Assembly (NCBI GenBank): GCA_034406715.1
Contig: CP137864.1
Location: 2,108,001 to 2,172,000, forward strand
Direction of reading: 5' to 3'
DNA: 64,000 nt
DNA from: Rhodotorula mucilaginosa
Taxonomy: Eukaryota; Basidiomycota; Microbotryomycetes; Sporidiobolales; Sporidiobolaceae
Positions 1 through 13,000 of the stretch are shown here, one piece after another. Positions within the stretch are counted from its first letter, which is position 1. Every line of letters starts with the position of its first letter. The position numbers and the translations under genes were made by a program. A model generated the notes under the pieces. That model worked only from the letters and a program-made list of their open reading frames with translations. It was not told the origin of the DNA and ran no database searches.

Positions 1-3000
1 TGTCTTTAGAGCTGGACGCATCGTGCGAGCTGCCGAGCGAAGAGAGGTCGATCGACGGCACATGCGCGCATTCAAAGCCGTTCTTGACGTCGCGGTGTTG
101 TACGCCCAAACGGTCGAGTACCCGGATCAGGTCCGCCCTCAGCGTCGCGATCGGCTTTGTCGAGGTCGTGCTGACCGAGAACAAGCCCTTGAGCCAGACC
201 GGCTTGGCACTTTCAGCCTTCTCGTGCTTGCTGGACCGGATCGACGACTGCCGGCCTTCTGCGTCAGTCGTCGCCTCAACAGCTGCGCTGGTCGCGGGCG
301 GTTCCACCGTTTCGTCGCCGAGCTCTTCTTCTTCGAGGTCGTCAAACATCTCGCCCTGCCGGCGACGTTCACGTGAGGCCGCCCGGCTCGATTCAGCCGA
401 GACAGCCATACCGACCGACTTTGATAGGGGAGAGGAGGCGGCAGCAGAGGCGGTCAAGGACGGCGCAGCCATAGACACACCCCGCTGGTGTCTGCTCGGC
501 GAAATGTCGCCGACGGTACTCGATCGCACGACGGGCTTGCCGTCGGGAGGACTTGCCAGCGGTACATCCGATCCAGACGAGGGCAAGCGAGTCTGCGGCG
601 GCGGTCGCAGCGCTCCCGCCGTGCCCACTTCGGTGACTTGCGGCAACGGGGACGCGGCAGTCTTGGTCGACGATTTGTGACTGGATGTGGCGATACTCGC
701 ACGCGTTCGATGCCCTTTGGTGCCGTTCGACTCGGGCGAGCTTTTGCCGAGCAACGAATTGAATCTTCGCGCGAAACCGCCGGGACTGGACGGGCTCTGC
801 GAGATGGTGGCGAGCGGCACATCGTCGCCAGCGGCGGCGACAGTCGCTTGTTGGTCGGCAAAGCGATCGCGTTCCCGGTCGGCAGCCGGCGATCCCACCA
901 TCAAGCTCAAGCGATTCGATTGCTTACGCTCGCGCGGCGTGGGTGATCCGGGCGCTTCGTAGTCGTTCGGCTGGCGGAAGGACGGAATGGCCGGGGACGC
1001 GGGAGAAGCGGTGGGTCCGAAATAGCTCGCACGCTTGTTCGCGGACGAGTACTCGTTCGGTCGAGCAGGGGCACTCGCGGGCATCGCGCCAAAGTCGCCC
1101 ATCGCGCGTTGGCGAGGTTGCGGCGTGCTCGGCACCGGAGGCGTCGGCAACGCCGGTCGGACGTCGACGTTGACCGGCGGCGACACGAGCGTCGAGCCAG
1201 TCGCGTACGCCTGCGCAGGAGCCGGAGGCGGCGGAGGTCCTGTGAGAGACAGGGTCGACGAGGCAAACACGCCCGGACCCCAGATTCGCTCGCGTTCGAT
1301 CTTTTCCTTGACGAGGTAGTAGATCGAAAGGAGAGGGTGGAAGCCCCGTGTCGGATCGAGCTGCTCCGGTCGAGGTGCCAAGCCGTTCACGACGAACGAA
1401 GTCTCGGTCGAAGGTGTCGATCCCGGCTCGAGTTCGTTGTACGCCTTGGGTGGCGGAGCACTCGCGCCAGCGAATGCGGCGTTGAACCCGCCGGCGAGCT
1501 TCTTGCCGTAAAAGCCGAGCCCGGAAAACCGCTTCGAACTCGGACTGCGCCTCATGTCTTTGCCGTCCGTCCGCATCGCCGGTCGTTCTCGGTCGCTGTC
1601 ACTGACGCTGCCTCCGTCTCCAGCTCCGAGCGAGTTCCGCTTCGCCTCCCAGTTCCGCACCGCCTGTCGGTAGGACTCGCTCTCGATCACTTCGCCCAAC
1701 TTCATCCTGATCTCTTCCTCTGTGCCGAACTCGAATCCCGTCATGCCGCGAATGACTTCGTCGTCAAGCTCGCCGAACCGGAGCGGTACACGCGGTGGGA
1801 TGTGTGCTGCCGGAGGGCCCGGGAACCCTTTGACGATCCAAGGGTGATTGAGGACTTCGTGGAGGGTGGCGCGCTGCGTCGGTACCGTGACCAGCATGCG
1901 CGAGAGAAGGTGTTTGCACTCTGCTCGGCCGCAAATCTGTCAGCATCTCCGTAGGTCAAAACCCTCACTATCGAGCGCAAGCTCACCAGAGCTGAGCCAA
2001 GCCGGATACTCGACCTGCCCGCGCTTGATCTTGGCGTGCAGAGCGGGCATGCTTTGATCGTCGAACGGCACCTTGCCGCACACCAGCACATACAACACGA
2101 TCCCGAACGACCACACGTCGACTTCGGGACCCGTGTACGGCTTGGCGTTCAAGAGCTCGGGGGCGGCAAAGTAGAGCGAACCGCAGAACGTCGAGAGGTA
2201 CGACGTCGGCGAGTACAGGTTCGAGAGGCCGAAATCGATAATCTTGATGTTGCCCGTTTTCGAGATCAAGATGTTTTCAATCTTGAGATCTGTTTCGGCG
2301 GCGGCTAGAACGTCAGATCTCCGAAACGGGCAGCGACCACCGAAAGGAGGACCACTCGCCTCGATGCACGATCGAATTGGCGTGGCAGTACTCGAGCGCG
2401 CTGCCGATTTGGCGCGCAAACTTGCGCGCACTCCGTTCCCGCAACCGTCCGTGCGCGATGATGTAGTCGAGCATCTGGCCGCCGTTGACGTACTCTTGCA
2501 CAAAGTAGTAATGATGCTGTGCAATTCCCCTCGCCGAGTCAGCTCTCTCCGCAGCGGAAGCATCTCGAGGGAGAGTACTCACGGGGTAGACGAGCATCTC
2601 GCGCATCCCGCAGATGTACGGATGGTGCAGGAGCAAGCACAAGCTGCCCTCGCGGACGGTCCGGACCTCCTTGCTCGCGTCCTTGGCGGCGGCTTTCGCG
2701 ATGAACGACGCGGTCGGTTCCGACCTTTTCGCGGCACTCGCAGCGTTCGGGTCGTTCGGAGCGATGGCGGCGGCTTGTTGCGCTTGCTGGCTCTGCTCGG
2801 ATTGACGCTGCGCCGAGGCGGTCGAGGTGAAGCGCGGAATGATCTTGATCGCAACCTGTGGGCGTTGCCATTTCGCGTGTGAGCAGTTGCAAACTTGGCC
2901 CGAACAGCTGAAAGCCGCCGTGCGCAACAAACGACAAGCCTTACCTTTTCGCCCGTGACCTGGCTCACGCCGAGCTTGACTTTGCCCATACTCCCCGCTC

Positions 3001-4678
3001 CGAGCGTCTTTGTCAATTGCCACTCTCCCAAAGTCCTTCGGCTCCTCGCCCCGGAAACGACCGTCTGTTGCTGCTGCCCCGAAGCGGGGATACCTTGCTC
3101 TCCCGCACCACCACCCGGCGCCTTCCTCCGCGATCCGTCTCGCGGATCATGCCCGTCCGTGGCGGTTCCGCCGGTGCTTCGTCCGTTGGTAGAGATACTC
3201 GCTTGCCTTGAAGGCGGATGCGAGCCGGTCGAAGGAGCGCGCGCGCCGGCGGCGGTGGCGGACGCAGAAGACCGCAGGCTCGCTTCCCTCGCGAGAGAGG
3301 ACGAAGGTGCCGCTCCACTCGAGGTCGATCGCGGTGTTGCCGCTCCAGCACCATTAGGTAAAGTCGGAGAAGTCGGTGCACCGACACCGACGCCGCTGCC
3401 AGGTGCTGCCGCTGCCGACGAGGCGCGGTACCGATCTGACGGTCTCCGTGCCGGGGGCGGTCCCATAGCGGAGGCAAGCGCCGACTGAAAGGCTGCACCT
3501 CCGTGAGACACAGGCGGAGGTGGGGGCGAGGGCGCTGCGACCGGAGTCGCCACGGAATGCGAGCGACCGTGCAATTGGGCCCGGCTCGCCGCCGACGACT
3601 GAGGATCGGTCGGAGGCAGTTCGCTCGGCGATACTTCGGCGAAATGTGCAGGAGCGATGAACGGAGGAGGCTGAGAAGCCGACATCGGTCGAGCTGAACC
3701 GTTACCGTATGCTACAGCCCTTCCAGCCCCGGCCTGCGCCGGGAACGCCCTCGGCGGATCGAGCTGCTCTTCGACGGCGTCCAGCACTGGAGACAGCTGC
3801 GCCGATGCGTCGTCGTGGCCGAGGTCCGGACCACCTGCGGTGGTCGCTTCCGTGGCGCTGGGCAGGCCGGCCGCGCGAGCTTGGCTCCAGAGCGGACGCT
3901 CGTCCTCCTCTTCCTCATCGTCCTCGTGGTGTTCCTCCTCTGCTCCGTCGTGCCCCGCGTCGCCTCCGGACGGCGAGATCGGCGTCGAAGGCACGGAACC
4001 GCTCGCAGGGCCGATGGGAGTCGAATCCTGCTTTGACGGTGCGAGATCGGCGGGGTGAGTCCGGATTTGCAGACTGCGCGGGGAGGTTGGCAGAGAGGGG
4101 TTGGCGGTCTGAGGAAGGGGAGGAGGAGCCGGAGGGTCAAAGTCGGGACTGAGGAGGGGCGAGACGGGCAACTCGATCGTCCTCCCCGGTGGAGTCGGTT
4201 CGCCGTACAAGTTGGGCGACGGCGGACCAAGCAGAGATTGGTGATCGTCTACAGCATGAGATGGAGGGACTCCCAACCCCTCTGCTGCTCCCCTGTCTGC
4301 TGTCGTCACATTCGGGTCGGCCGTGGAGGAGGAGGCGGAGTGCAAGGTGTCGGGTTGATGCTGGACGAGGAACTCGTTCACGATCGGTCCGGCGTGTTCG
4401 AGTTGCTGATCGACCACCTCTGGCGAAGCGACGTGGTCCTCCCTCTGTCGCTGTACGTCCTCTGTCACCTCGACGAGGTGAACCTCATTCGAGGCGGCGT
4501 GCATCATCATCTCGCACGCGATGGCGGCCTCTTCTGGCTCCGCGACCGCCTCAGTCGGGTTCGAAACGACCTGGTCCAAGTGCGTAGACGGTGCGGCCGC
4601 CTCGGCGTGCGGTTCGACGCGAGATTGTGGATGACGAGGTGGGGCGGGATCCGCTCCCGTTGCGCGAGTTTCGCTCAT
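1..4678 (-). CDS. KIN1: KIN1/KIN2 (PAR-1/MARK-family) Ser/Thr kinase, 3' end cut by window edge
   Basis: Membrane-associated polarity/exocytosis kinase of the fungal Kin1/Kin2 type. Exons read 4678-2945, 2855-2583, 2516-2360, 2289-1987, then 1920 running off position 1, about 1460 residues seen. The first ~545 residues are low-complexity Pro/Ser/Ala with an acidic patch. The kinase then starts ([20 protein letters not shown]), with VAIK, a family-typical insertion between the catalytic Lys and helix C, VHRD/LKIEN, IDFGLSN and [11 protein letters not shown] long Ser/Pro linker leads to a KA1-like segment ([15 protein letters not shown], then GFECAH at about 60-75), so only the last few residues and the stop are missing. 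The third intron must use a GC donor (GC at 2359-2358) to rebuild the HRD motif. The ATG at 4678 begins MSETRAT. KIN1 versus KIN2 is not distinguishable; most basidiomycetes have one gene. Confidence 0.9.
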
Positions 4679-5247
4679 GGCGCGCTCGGAGCTGAACTGG
4701 TCGGATCAAGAGAACCAAATGCACCGGTCTGGCTGCCGTGCTCGTGTCCGCGCGGTGCTGTCGTCGAGTCACACGAGTTGGCCGAAAGCCGCGAAAAGTG
4801 ACGGCGTCTCCGAGACGACTTGGCCGATCTGCTCCCTCGCTCGCACGCACAACAAGGCGAGCAGGGCCTGTGGAGGGTGCCGGTAGTAAAGCGCGTACGG
4901 CAAACGCAGCTCTGCAGAGAGAGAGACGGTCCGGACGCAGGCCGATCACACGCGCGCACAAAAGGGCGGCGCAGGCTGAATTGCAATTCTGTCTCGTCGA
5001 CCACAAAGGTATACTGTAGTCAAGGGAGTCCTGATGGGCGTGCAGGGAACCTAGGTAGCCTACGCCTATGCCCGATCGCAGAACGCTACGTTCAGTCCCA
5101 ATGTTTTCTCCAGATGTCCGCATTTGGACCAAAAAGCTATTCTTGCCGCAGGCCACCCCCGGCCGGCACTCATCCCACAGGCGCGTTTGGCGAGCAAGTA
5201 CGCTCGATGAAAGAAGAAGCCCACATGCCGATTGCAGCGGTCGACGG
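4679..5247. other. Intergenic: KIN1 promoter / EFG1 3' flank
   Basis: This 569-bp stretch lies upstream of the minus-strand kinase gene and downstream of EFG1. I see no supported gene, repeat or RNA here. It should contain the kinase promoter and 5' leader. Confidence 0.6.
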
Positions 5248-6634
5248 TTATGCGAAAAAGTCGTCTTCGGCGGCGAGGTCTTCCTTGCCCACTGATGCCG
5301 CCTTCTTGCCGCCTCCGACCGAACCCTTCTTCTTGCCCGAGGCGCCCTTCGCTGCTGCTGCTGCTGCTGCTGGTGATGTTGCTTGAGCGGCTCCAGCTTC
5401 GGCGCGTTTCCGCTCCTTGCGCTGTTTCCGGTTCTCCTTCTCCTTCTTCCCTCCAGTCGACGCGTCCGCTGCTGCCTCCTCCTCCTCCTCCTTCTCGGCA
5501 GACCGTATCCGCTTCGTAGGTCTTTCGTCAGAACCTCGCTCTTCGTCCTGCTCCGCCGCTGCCTGTTCGCCGTCGTCCTCCTCCTTCTCCTTCTCAGTCT
5601 CGTCGGGCCGCTCTCGCTTCTTCTCGGCAGTCGCCGGCCCGCTGCCCACATCTTCCTCGCCTTCGATCCCCAATTCACCCAACTCGGCCTCGGCGGGCAG
5701 CTCTCCCCGCTTGACCTGGTCGCGCAGACTGAGTCGGAGCGATTGCCGTTTCCGTTCCGACGGGGTGGCATCTGACGCGAGCTCGGAGAGGGAAGCGAGG
5801 GGAGGGATGTAGGTCCCGTCGGGGAACAGGGCGATGTACTTTTCCGATTTGGGGTAGCGCTGCGCCGGCAGGTTATATAGTCAGTCAGCAAGAAAATTGG
5901 CGGTTTGAAGAGAAGCTCGGGTTTGGCCTCACGAGGACGTAGTAGAGGTCGATGCGCGCCTCGAGCAAAGCTCGTTGAGCGTCCGCACTCTCGTGCACCT
6001 CTGCGAGCTGCTTCTTGGCCTGCTTGATCTTGCGCAGCAGTTTCTGGCGCTCTGCGGGGGCAAGCGAGTTTTCGTCCCGTCAGTTTGAGCTGTTTCCCCT
6101 CCGCAGTAATCGCCGCCGCGCCCGGGACGACGCACCAAAGAACTTGACTCCGCGGTACCGCTGGACCATCTTTTTCTCGACCTTGGACTGGCTCGTCTTT
6201 TCGAGTTCCGACTCGAGAGCGACCATCCTTCGTTCAGTCGTCGTTCGCACATCGGGCGTCAAATCCTCCTACGCACCGTGGTTAGAGTCAGCAGGGGTAT
6301 CATTGGGGGAGATGCAAAGGGCTCGAATGACTGTACCCTGGCAAGGAGGCGTTTCGTCTGCCGGATCTGCGCCTTGAGCTTCGAGACGGAACCTGTTCGC
6401 CACCGTTTGCACGCACTTCGGTCAGTTTGGCTTCCCGGCCAGCAGGCCCCTCGCTGAGGTAGTCGGAGGAGCGTCCGTACCAGCTGGAATTGCGCCCTGT
6501 TCCTGCTGTTGCGATTGTCCGTTCCGTCCGCGCGATGAAGATGAGGAACCTCGACCTCCTCGTCCGCCTCCGCCGCCACTGCCGCCCCGACCGCGTCCTC
6601 CTCGAGTTGGATTGCTGGCGTACCCTTCTGCCAT
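5248..6634 (-). CDS. EFG1: rRNA-processing protein Efg1
   Basis: Nucleolar factor for early 18S/40S pre-rRNA processing. Five exons: 6634-6481, 6392-6337, 6268-6136, 6051-5933 and 5859-5248, giving 357 residues with consistent phases. The N-terminus is an RGG/Gly-Ser-rich tail. It is followed by the Efg1 core: SVSKLKAQIRQTKRLLAR, LTPDVRTTTERRMVALESEL, then EKKMVQRYRGVKFF and ERQKLLRKIKQAKKQL, a helical basic region characteristic of the family. After RYPKSEKYIALFPDGTYIPP, the C-terminal third is an acidic and Lys-rich tail. Introns are 68-88 nt (intron 4 is 73 nt) with CTGAC-type branch points. It is divergently transcribed from the Sld7-like gene, with 168 bp between the start codons. Confidence 0.88.
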
Positions 6635-6802
6635 TCCTGTCTAGCTTGCAGGTGTGGTTGTGGATCGAGAGCTCGAGGCGATGAAATTGAAAGCCGACCC
6701 GAAGTTTGCAGTTTCGTTCCGCGTGAAACGCGTCGACGCAAAGAACAGCTCCCCTCTACACGCCCTCCTTCGTCTTGAGAAGGCTCGCAGAGTGGGCGAG
6801 AT

Positions 6803-9800
6803 ATGCTCGATGTGGCTCCGATGCCGGTTTCAGACGCGACCCGGCCGAATGCAGCTCTTGTCGAGCTGAATCGGCCGCCTTCACCGCTGCACGCGTCGTC
6901 ACCGAAAAGGCGCGCTCCGTCACCCGTCCGCAAAGCCCAGACGCCTTTCAAAGACGCTCCAGGAGATGCTCTGCGACCAGCGGACCGGGACTCAACGACC
7001 GCGCCGCAACAGGCGGGTCCTGCCAATTGTCGATTGCTCTGGAGGGGAAAGGTCGTCACCCAGGATGGACAGAGCCTACACGGTGAGCCTGCGCGGCCGT
7101 GGCTTCGACTAGATGGGTGGCTTGCTGACAGGGATGGACCATCGGGGCAGGCATCGCCATCATTGCGCACCTCTTTTCCGTCGCCTCGACCCACTCCGGC
7201 GTCGTTCCGCGATTCTCGCCCGCTCTCGCTGCCGCCGCCGCTTCTTCGAGCTTGTCCCCGTTCGACGACCCTTTCTCTTCTGCCTCGAGTGCAGGAGCAT
7301 CGGGAGCAGACATGTGCCTCGGCCTCGAGATGCTCCGAGGGGCGCCCATCACCGCAAAGGGAGACGTTCGCATCGTCACCGACACCGCCGCGCAGCTCCC
7401 CGGGAGTAGTAGCGTGGCAGGCAGCAGGGATCGCAAGGGCAAAGGCAAAGCCAGCGATGCCCAGGAGAGTACGGCCGAAGCGATCCAGGTGGAGACGCCG
7501 ACGGATGTCCGAGTCTACATCGACGACCGCTGTCCCGAGACGGTCGATTGGTTCCAGGACAAGTTCTGCCGCGAGGGCAGGCAAGGGTACGGGGTACGCT
7601 TCAATGCCGGAGGTGAGTCGAGGGTTTGCACAATGGTCTGTTCTCCCAGGTTTATGGCTCGCTGACTCCGAGTTTGAACACTCAAAGGCGAGGAAGTCGT
7701 CATCTTTGCCAAGGTGCCCGAAGACACGGCGGATCCGACGCCTTCGACTTCTGACGCGGTAGCAGGCGCGACCTTGCCCGGCTTGACCTTGCTCCTCGGT
7801 CGACCGGTCCGGTCGAGAGCGAATCAGCCTCGTCCGGACGACCCCATGCCGCGAGGTGCGTTGCCGCGTCGTGATGGTGCGGGAAAAGCCATTGACTTAT
7901 TCAACACTTCTTCTCAGAGAACCTGTTTGCCAAGAAACTCCGCAAGACGGCCTCCCTCCCCGCGAGCGCTTTCCCTACTGCGACGGCTCGCGGTCCACTC
8001 GAACCCGCTCCTGCACCGACGACGAAACGGCGCCGCCAATCGGCGAAAGACAAAGCTATCGCGTCCCTCCTGGGTGGCTCAGGACTCGTCGACGACAAGA
8101 GCAAGAAGAGGAAGGCGACCGAAGCGGCGATGCCGCCTCCTGCTTCGAGATCGAAACCTTCGTCTCTTTCTTCTTCTTCGTTGCCGAGTTCGACTCTGTT
8201 CGGTGCTGGGTCCTCCTTGACGACAAATCGTTCGTTCGGTCGCACATCGTCCACCAGCCGGTTCTCCTCGGTCGAACCCGCGCATACCGGAAAGGGCCTC
8301 CTCTCCCGCCAGACGTCGCTCCCTCCAAATGTTGGTCTACCCCTCCGACGCGCGTCCTCCGTCTCGGCCACCGCGACTCTACCGACCCATTCTTCCAGGT
8401 CTTCGTCGTTCCAACGGACCCTCTCGCGGTCGTCGATGCTGCTCGAGTCTCCACCGGGGTCGGAAGACGAGGCCGAAGAAGAAGAAGATGGGGATCTCGT
8501 CGATCGGGCGTTTATGCGCCAGTTCCGAGCTGGGTCGGCATCCGCGCGGAGTCGGATGGGCAGTCGCGCTCCGCCAAGTCCGACGCCGAGCGTGATGAGC
8601 TTCGCAGAGCCGGACGACCAGGTGATGGACGTCGAGGGGGACGGCGACGATGGTGAGAGCCTCGATGCTGTGGCCGAACTGCGCGCTTTCGCACCCACCA
8701 GCGATACTGTCGATACTACCGAGGATCGGGGTGGTGCCCCCGACATGATCGCGAACGGTGGCGTGGATCGGGCCCGCGGGCGGAAACAGATGGCGAGGAG
8801 TTCGAGTCTGCCGGTGGGGCAGTTTGCGCTCGCCTCGATCGGGACGACGAAGGGTCGCCGAACGACGCGTGCGGGTTCGACTTCATCGTCCGTGGATGGG
8901 GTCATTCCCGCCGTCGCCGACGTCGGCGAGTCTGGCATGTCGTCGAAAACAAGCGGGCTCTCGTCGACGGTTTCCGCAGTGGAAACGCGCAACAAGAATG
9001 TAAGTGCCTCCCTCCCTGACTGCGTAGCAGTTGCAACGCTGGAGTGCTTACGCTACTAGGGAAATTGCGAACAGACTGTCAAGAAGATTACGATGAACCG
9101 GATGGATGATCTCGGGTGCGGCAAGGCGCACAGCGAGTTCAAGGACATATTTTCCCTCACTACGCGCGGCGTGGCCTTTGCTATGGTAAGGCTTTTCGTC
9201 GCTCTTTCGTCGATCCACGAAGGTTCCTAACTCCTGACTGCTCCGGTACGCATCGCAGCGTTCGACGTTCAAGACGACGCCGCTTTCGACAGAGGAGAGA
9301 CAACGCGCGACGGGTCTCATCGAGAAGCATCTCGTCATGTACATGTCTGTCGAGCTCTTCCCGCTTGTCAAGACTCTCGTCGCCGGTGTCGGTGGACGCG
9401 GCGACGACGAGCCTCTCGAGCGAGGCGAACTCGTCGCGAGGCAGGTCGAGGCGGTTGGGCGCGAACCTCCGAGCCCAAAGAGTCTGGGAGACCACCACGT
9501 CGAGGAGCGGGAATCCAGAGCTGTGACCGAACAAGGCGGGGGGTCTTTCGTCGGGGACGCGCCTGAGACGCCGGTCGAGGAGACGCAAGTCGAGGAGGAG
9601 ACGCAAGTCGAGGAGGAGACGCAAGTCGAGCTCGAGGAGACGCAACTCGAGGAGACTCAGATAGCGGGCCAGGACGACATGGACGTCGAGGTCGTCTCCG
9701 CTACTAACATTGAGCAGGTCGCTACGCAGACTTTGAAGGGTCCATCCGGATCGGTCGCGGCTCCGGTCGACAGCGCGTGCGACGATGAGGAGGACGCCGA

Positions 9801-9873
9801 CGAGGTGGACGAGATTATTCTGGTAGAAGTTCCGCCAAAGATCCCGTCATCAGGGACGGGCATACTGTCGTAG
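6803..9873 (+). CDS. Sld7-like DNA replication initiation protein (C-terminal domain match)
   Basis: Six exons: 6803-7082, 7151-7612, 7688-7855, 7918-8999, 9075-9185 and 9259-9873, in phase, giving 905 residues. An N-terminal conserved-looking segment includes LLWRGKVVTQDGQSLHG. The middle is a long Ser/Pro/basic disordered region (Lys-Arg clusters, many SS/SP sites). A compact domain then spans exons 4-6 (NKN/TVKKITMNRMDDLGCG, then FKDIFSLTTRGVAFAM). This resembles the C-terminal domain of fungal Sld7, the partner of Sld3 in CMG helicase loading. The tail is acidic with a short ETQVEE tandem repeat. Assignment rests on remembered motif shape, not a search. If wrong, it is a fungal protein of unknown function. 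It shares a 168-bp promoter region with EFG1. Confidence 0.85.
9573..9662 (+). repeat. Acidic tandem repeat in the Sld7-like protein
   Basis: A roughly 18-nt coding repeat with unit GTCGAGGAGACGCAA and variants, encoding about five copies of (V/L)EE(E)TQ. The near-identity of units 2 and 3 at the DNA level suggests recent slippage or unequal exchange. Confidence 0.8.
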
Positions 9874-10015
9874 GCTGAAACACAGTCATGCGCAATCGAC
9901 TAGAATGCGGCCCGTTTCCGCGGACTCCATGGAGTGGAACCGAGTGTGGATGATGAAGTCCTTGCTTCCTTGCTCAGCTGCATATACAGCTGTCCGGCGC
10001 CAGTCGCCGGTAAAC

Positions 10016-13000
10016 ATGGCGTCTCGTGGCCTGCAGCTATTGCTTGTCTCGCTGCTGTTCCACGTCGTGTACCTCAACTCGATCTTTTCCGTCTACTTTC
10101 GTTCGCAAGTCGTCGACGTCCCGGAGCGCTTCAAAGTCGAGACCGAGGACGGCGAACGGTTAGCCAAGCGGGTGGTTTTGATAGTCGGTGCGTTATCTGC
10201 CGCTTTGAGTCGGGGCTGAAGCGCATGCGAGCGCTGCGAGACCTCCGGCCCTTCCTTCACCCCACATGGGCCCGCTCTCGACTACGTGCAGCGAGCATGA
10301 GCGGCAAATTGGGAGCGCGAGACTCGCGTGCTCCTCTTGCTGACCGAGCACTACCCTCACAGGGGACGGCTTGCGCGCCGACAAGCTCTTCCAGACGTAC
10401 CCGAATCCTCCTTTCGCAGCGTCCGATCCGCTGCCTGCGCCCATACTGGACCAGAAGCATGCCACCGCCGACGACCGATCCGAGACAACGACGCCGGCAC
10501 CGTACATCCGGTCGCTGATCCAAACCGGCGACGCCCAATGGGGTGTTTCGCATACGCGAGTGCCAACTGAAAGTCGACCCGGTCACGTCGCTTTGATCGG
10601 CGGCATGTATGAGGACGTCTCGGCAGTGACCCGGGGATGGACTACAGTGAGTAGGCTTCTAACGGCGTCGATATACGAGACCGTGGCCTGACGAGCCCGC
10701 CTCAATCGCCAGAACCCGGTCCCGTTCGATTCGGTCTTCAACCAATCCTCGCACGCTTTCACGTTCGGCTCGCCGGACATCTTGCCCATGTTCAAGTTGG
10801 GTGCGAGCGACCCGGATCGCGTGCAGGCATTCAGCTACGACGAAGAGGCGGAAGACTTCACGACGGATGCCGTCCATCTCGACCTTTGGGTACTCGACCA
10901 GCTCCGGCATCTCCTCCGCAACGCCAGCGCGGACCCGAGCCTTTACGCCAAACTTCACGAGCCCGGAGTCGTCTTCTTTGAGCACCTCCTCGGTCTCGAC
11001 ACCACCGGGCACTCGTACCGACCACACGGCCCCGAGTACCACCGCAACATCCGCGTGGTCGATTACGTCGTCGAGGAGACCGTCAAATTGCTGAACGAGT
11101 TTTACGGCAACGATGGCGAGACGGCCTTCGTTTTCACGGCCGACCACGGAATGAGCACCGTCGGGAATCACGGCGACGGTCATCCCGACAATACGCGGAC
11201 TCCGCTCGTTGCTTGGGGCAAAGGGGTGCGCCGAAGAAGCGATTGGGAGGAACCCGCGCTGCATGACGAGTATTCGCAGGGCTGGGGTCTCGCTGGAGTT
11301 CGGCGAGATGTCGACCAGGCCGACATTGCGGTTCTCATGGTGCGTTTGTCCGTTTCTGTCGGCGGTATCCTGTGTTGGCGCTGAATCAGACTCCTCGCTC
11401 CTCCTTACAGTCTGTCCTGGCCGGCGTACCGATACCTGCGAATTCGGCAGGCCGAGTTCCGCTCGATTACCTCGAAGCGACGCCGTCCTTCCGTGCTCGA
11501 GCAGCTTTTGCCAACGCGAAACAGCTCCTTGCAGAGGCTGAAGCCAAGAGCGGTTCGTCGTGGAGGACCCTTGCGATCTTGGCGGTCGACAGCCCGAGGA
11601 GCTGACACCTCTTTTGCATCACAGTTCTCAAGAAGCAGCACGCGATCGCGTTCCGACCGTACACGGAACTCGTCGACAACCCTGCAGACGGTCGCCTGTC
11701 GCCAAACGCTCATCGAAAGCGAATTGACGAGCTACTTGCGAACGGACAGTATCGCCTGGCAGAAGAGCGGAGTAAAGCGTTGGCGGATATCGCCATCCGC
11801 GCATCAAACTATTTCCAAAAGTGCGTTCTCGGAAACCGGGCTTGCCTCTGCAGCGAGTGGTTTTTTTCTGTGCTGACCCGTCTCGCGCAGGTACGACTGG
11901 GTTCTCCTCTGCACCATCGTCACCCTCGGCTACACGGGTTTCATGGCATACACGGCTCTGGCCATCTTCGCAAACGGTACTTTGTCCGCGCCGACCCCGC
12001 CGTCCTCCCTCCTGTCCATGCTGCCGCTCGTGGCGTTTGGACTTCTCGCGCTCCGGTTCGCCGCCGAACGAGCACCGATCGCGTATTACCTCTATGCGAT
12101 CTTTCCGACTTTCTTTTGGCATCGCGTTCTCCGCCAAACCCCAGCCTTGCTCGGCACGCTTCGTCAAGCGCGGAGGCAAAGTGCTATCTCGGGAGCACGT
12201 CTCGCTGTCGACGCCTTGGTCGCCGTCCTCGTGGTCGAAGCGATGGCGTACGGCTATTCCGACCGCCGAGCCTTCACCGCCATCGCGTACGGCATGGGCA
12301 TGGTCTGGCCCGTCGTCATGCTCGAGCCTCGATTCAAAGTCGAACAGGAGAAGCTGCTTCAAGTCTGGCAGGCGGTGATGGCCGGTCTCGGCGTCTTTCC
12401 GCTCCTGCCCGTGGAGAAAGGCGAATCTTTGGTCACAATGTAAGGCGTTCCGTTCCCACAGCGATTCGACGAAACCTCCGGAGAAGCTCATACTCTATAC
12501 TACAGCGCTTGTGGTGCGGCGGTCATTATCGCTCTGGCGGTCGTGGCGATCCGATCCCTCGGAACCGATTCGTCTCTAACATGGCCGCGGACGAAGCGCT
12601 TCCTGCTGGCCGAAGTAAGTCGTTCCTGCCGATCTCGCCTCTAACTCCGCATCTAGGATCTAATCACGGCCTCGTGTTCCTGCAGGTGTGCTTGACAATC
12701 TTCAGCACCGCCATCACCTGCTCGTCGGCAAACAGTCTGCAACGCAAGCAAGGCTTGCCCGTCATCAATCAATATCTCGGCTGGGCGATCCTGGGTGCGT
12801 CTTTCTATCAAGCATTGTGAAGCTACGCGGCTGATGACTTCTCTCCGAATAGTCGCTGCGTCTTCGATGCCGCTCCTGCACGGCCGACCTCGCGGCCAAC
12901 CGTTCCTCGAGCGGCTGAGCGTCCTCCTCTTCGCCTTCGGCCCCGTCTTTATCATCCTCTCGCTCTCGTACGAGGCGATCTTCTACGCCGTCTATGCCGC

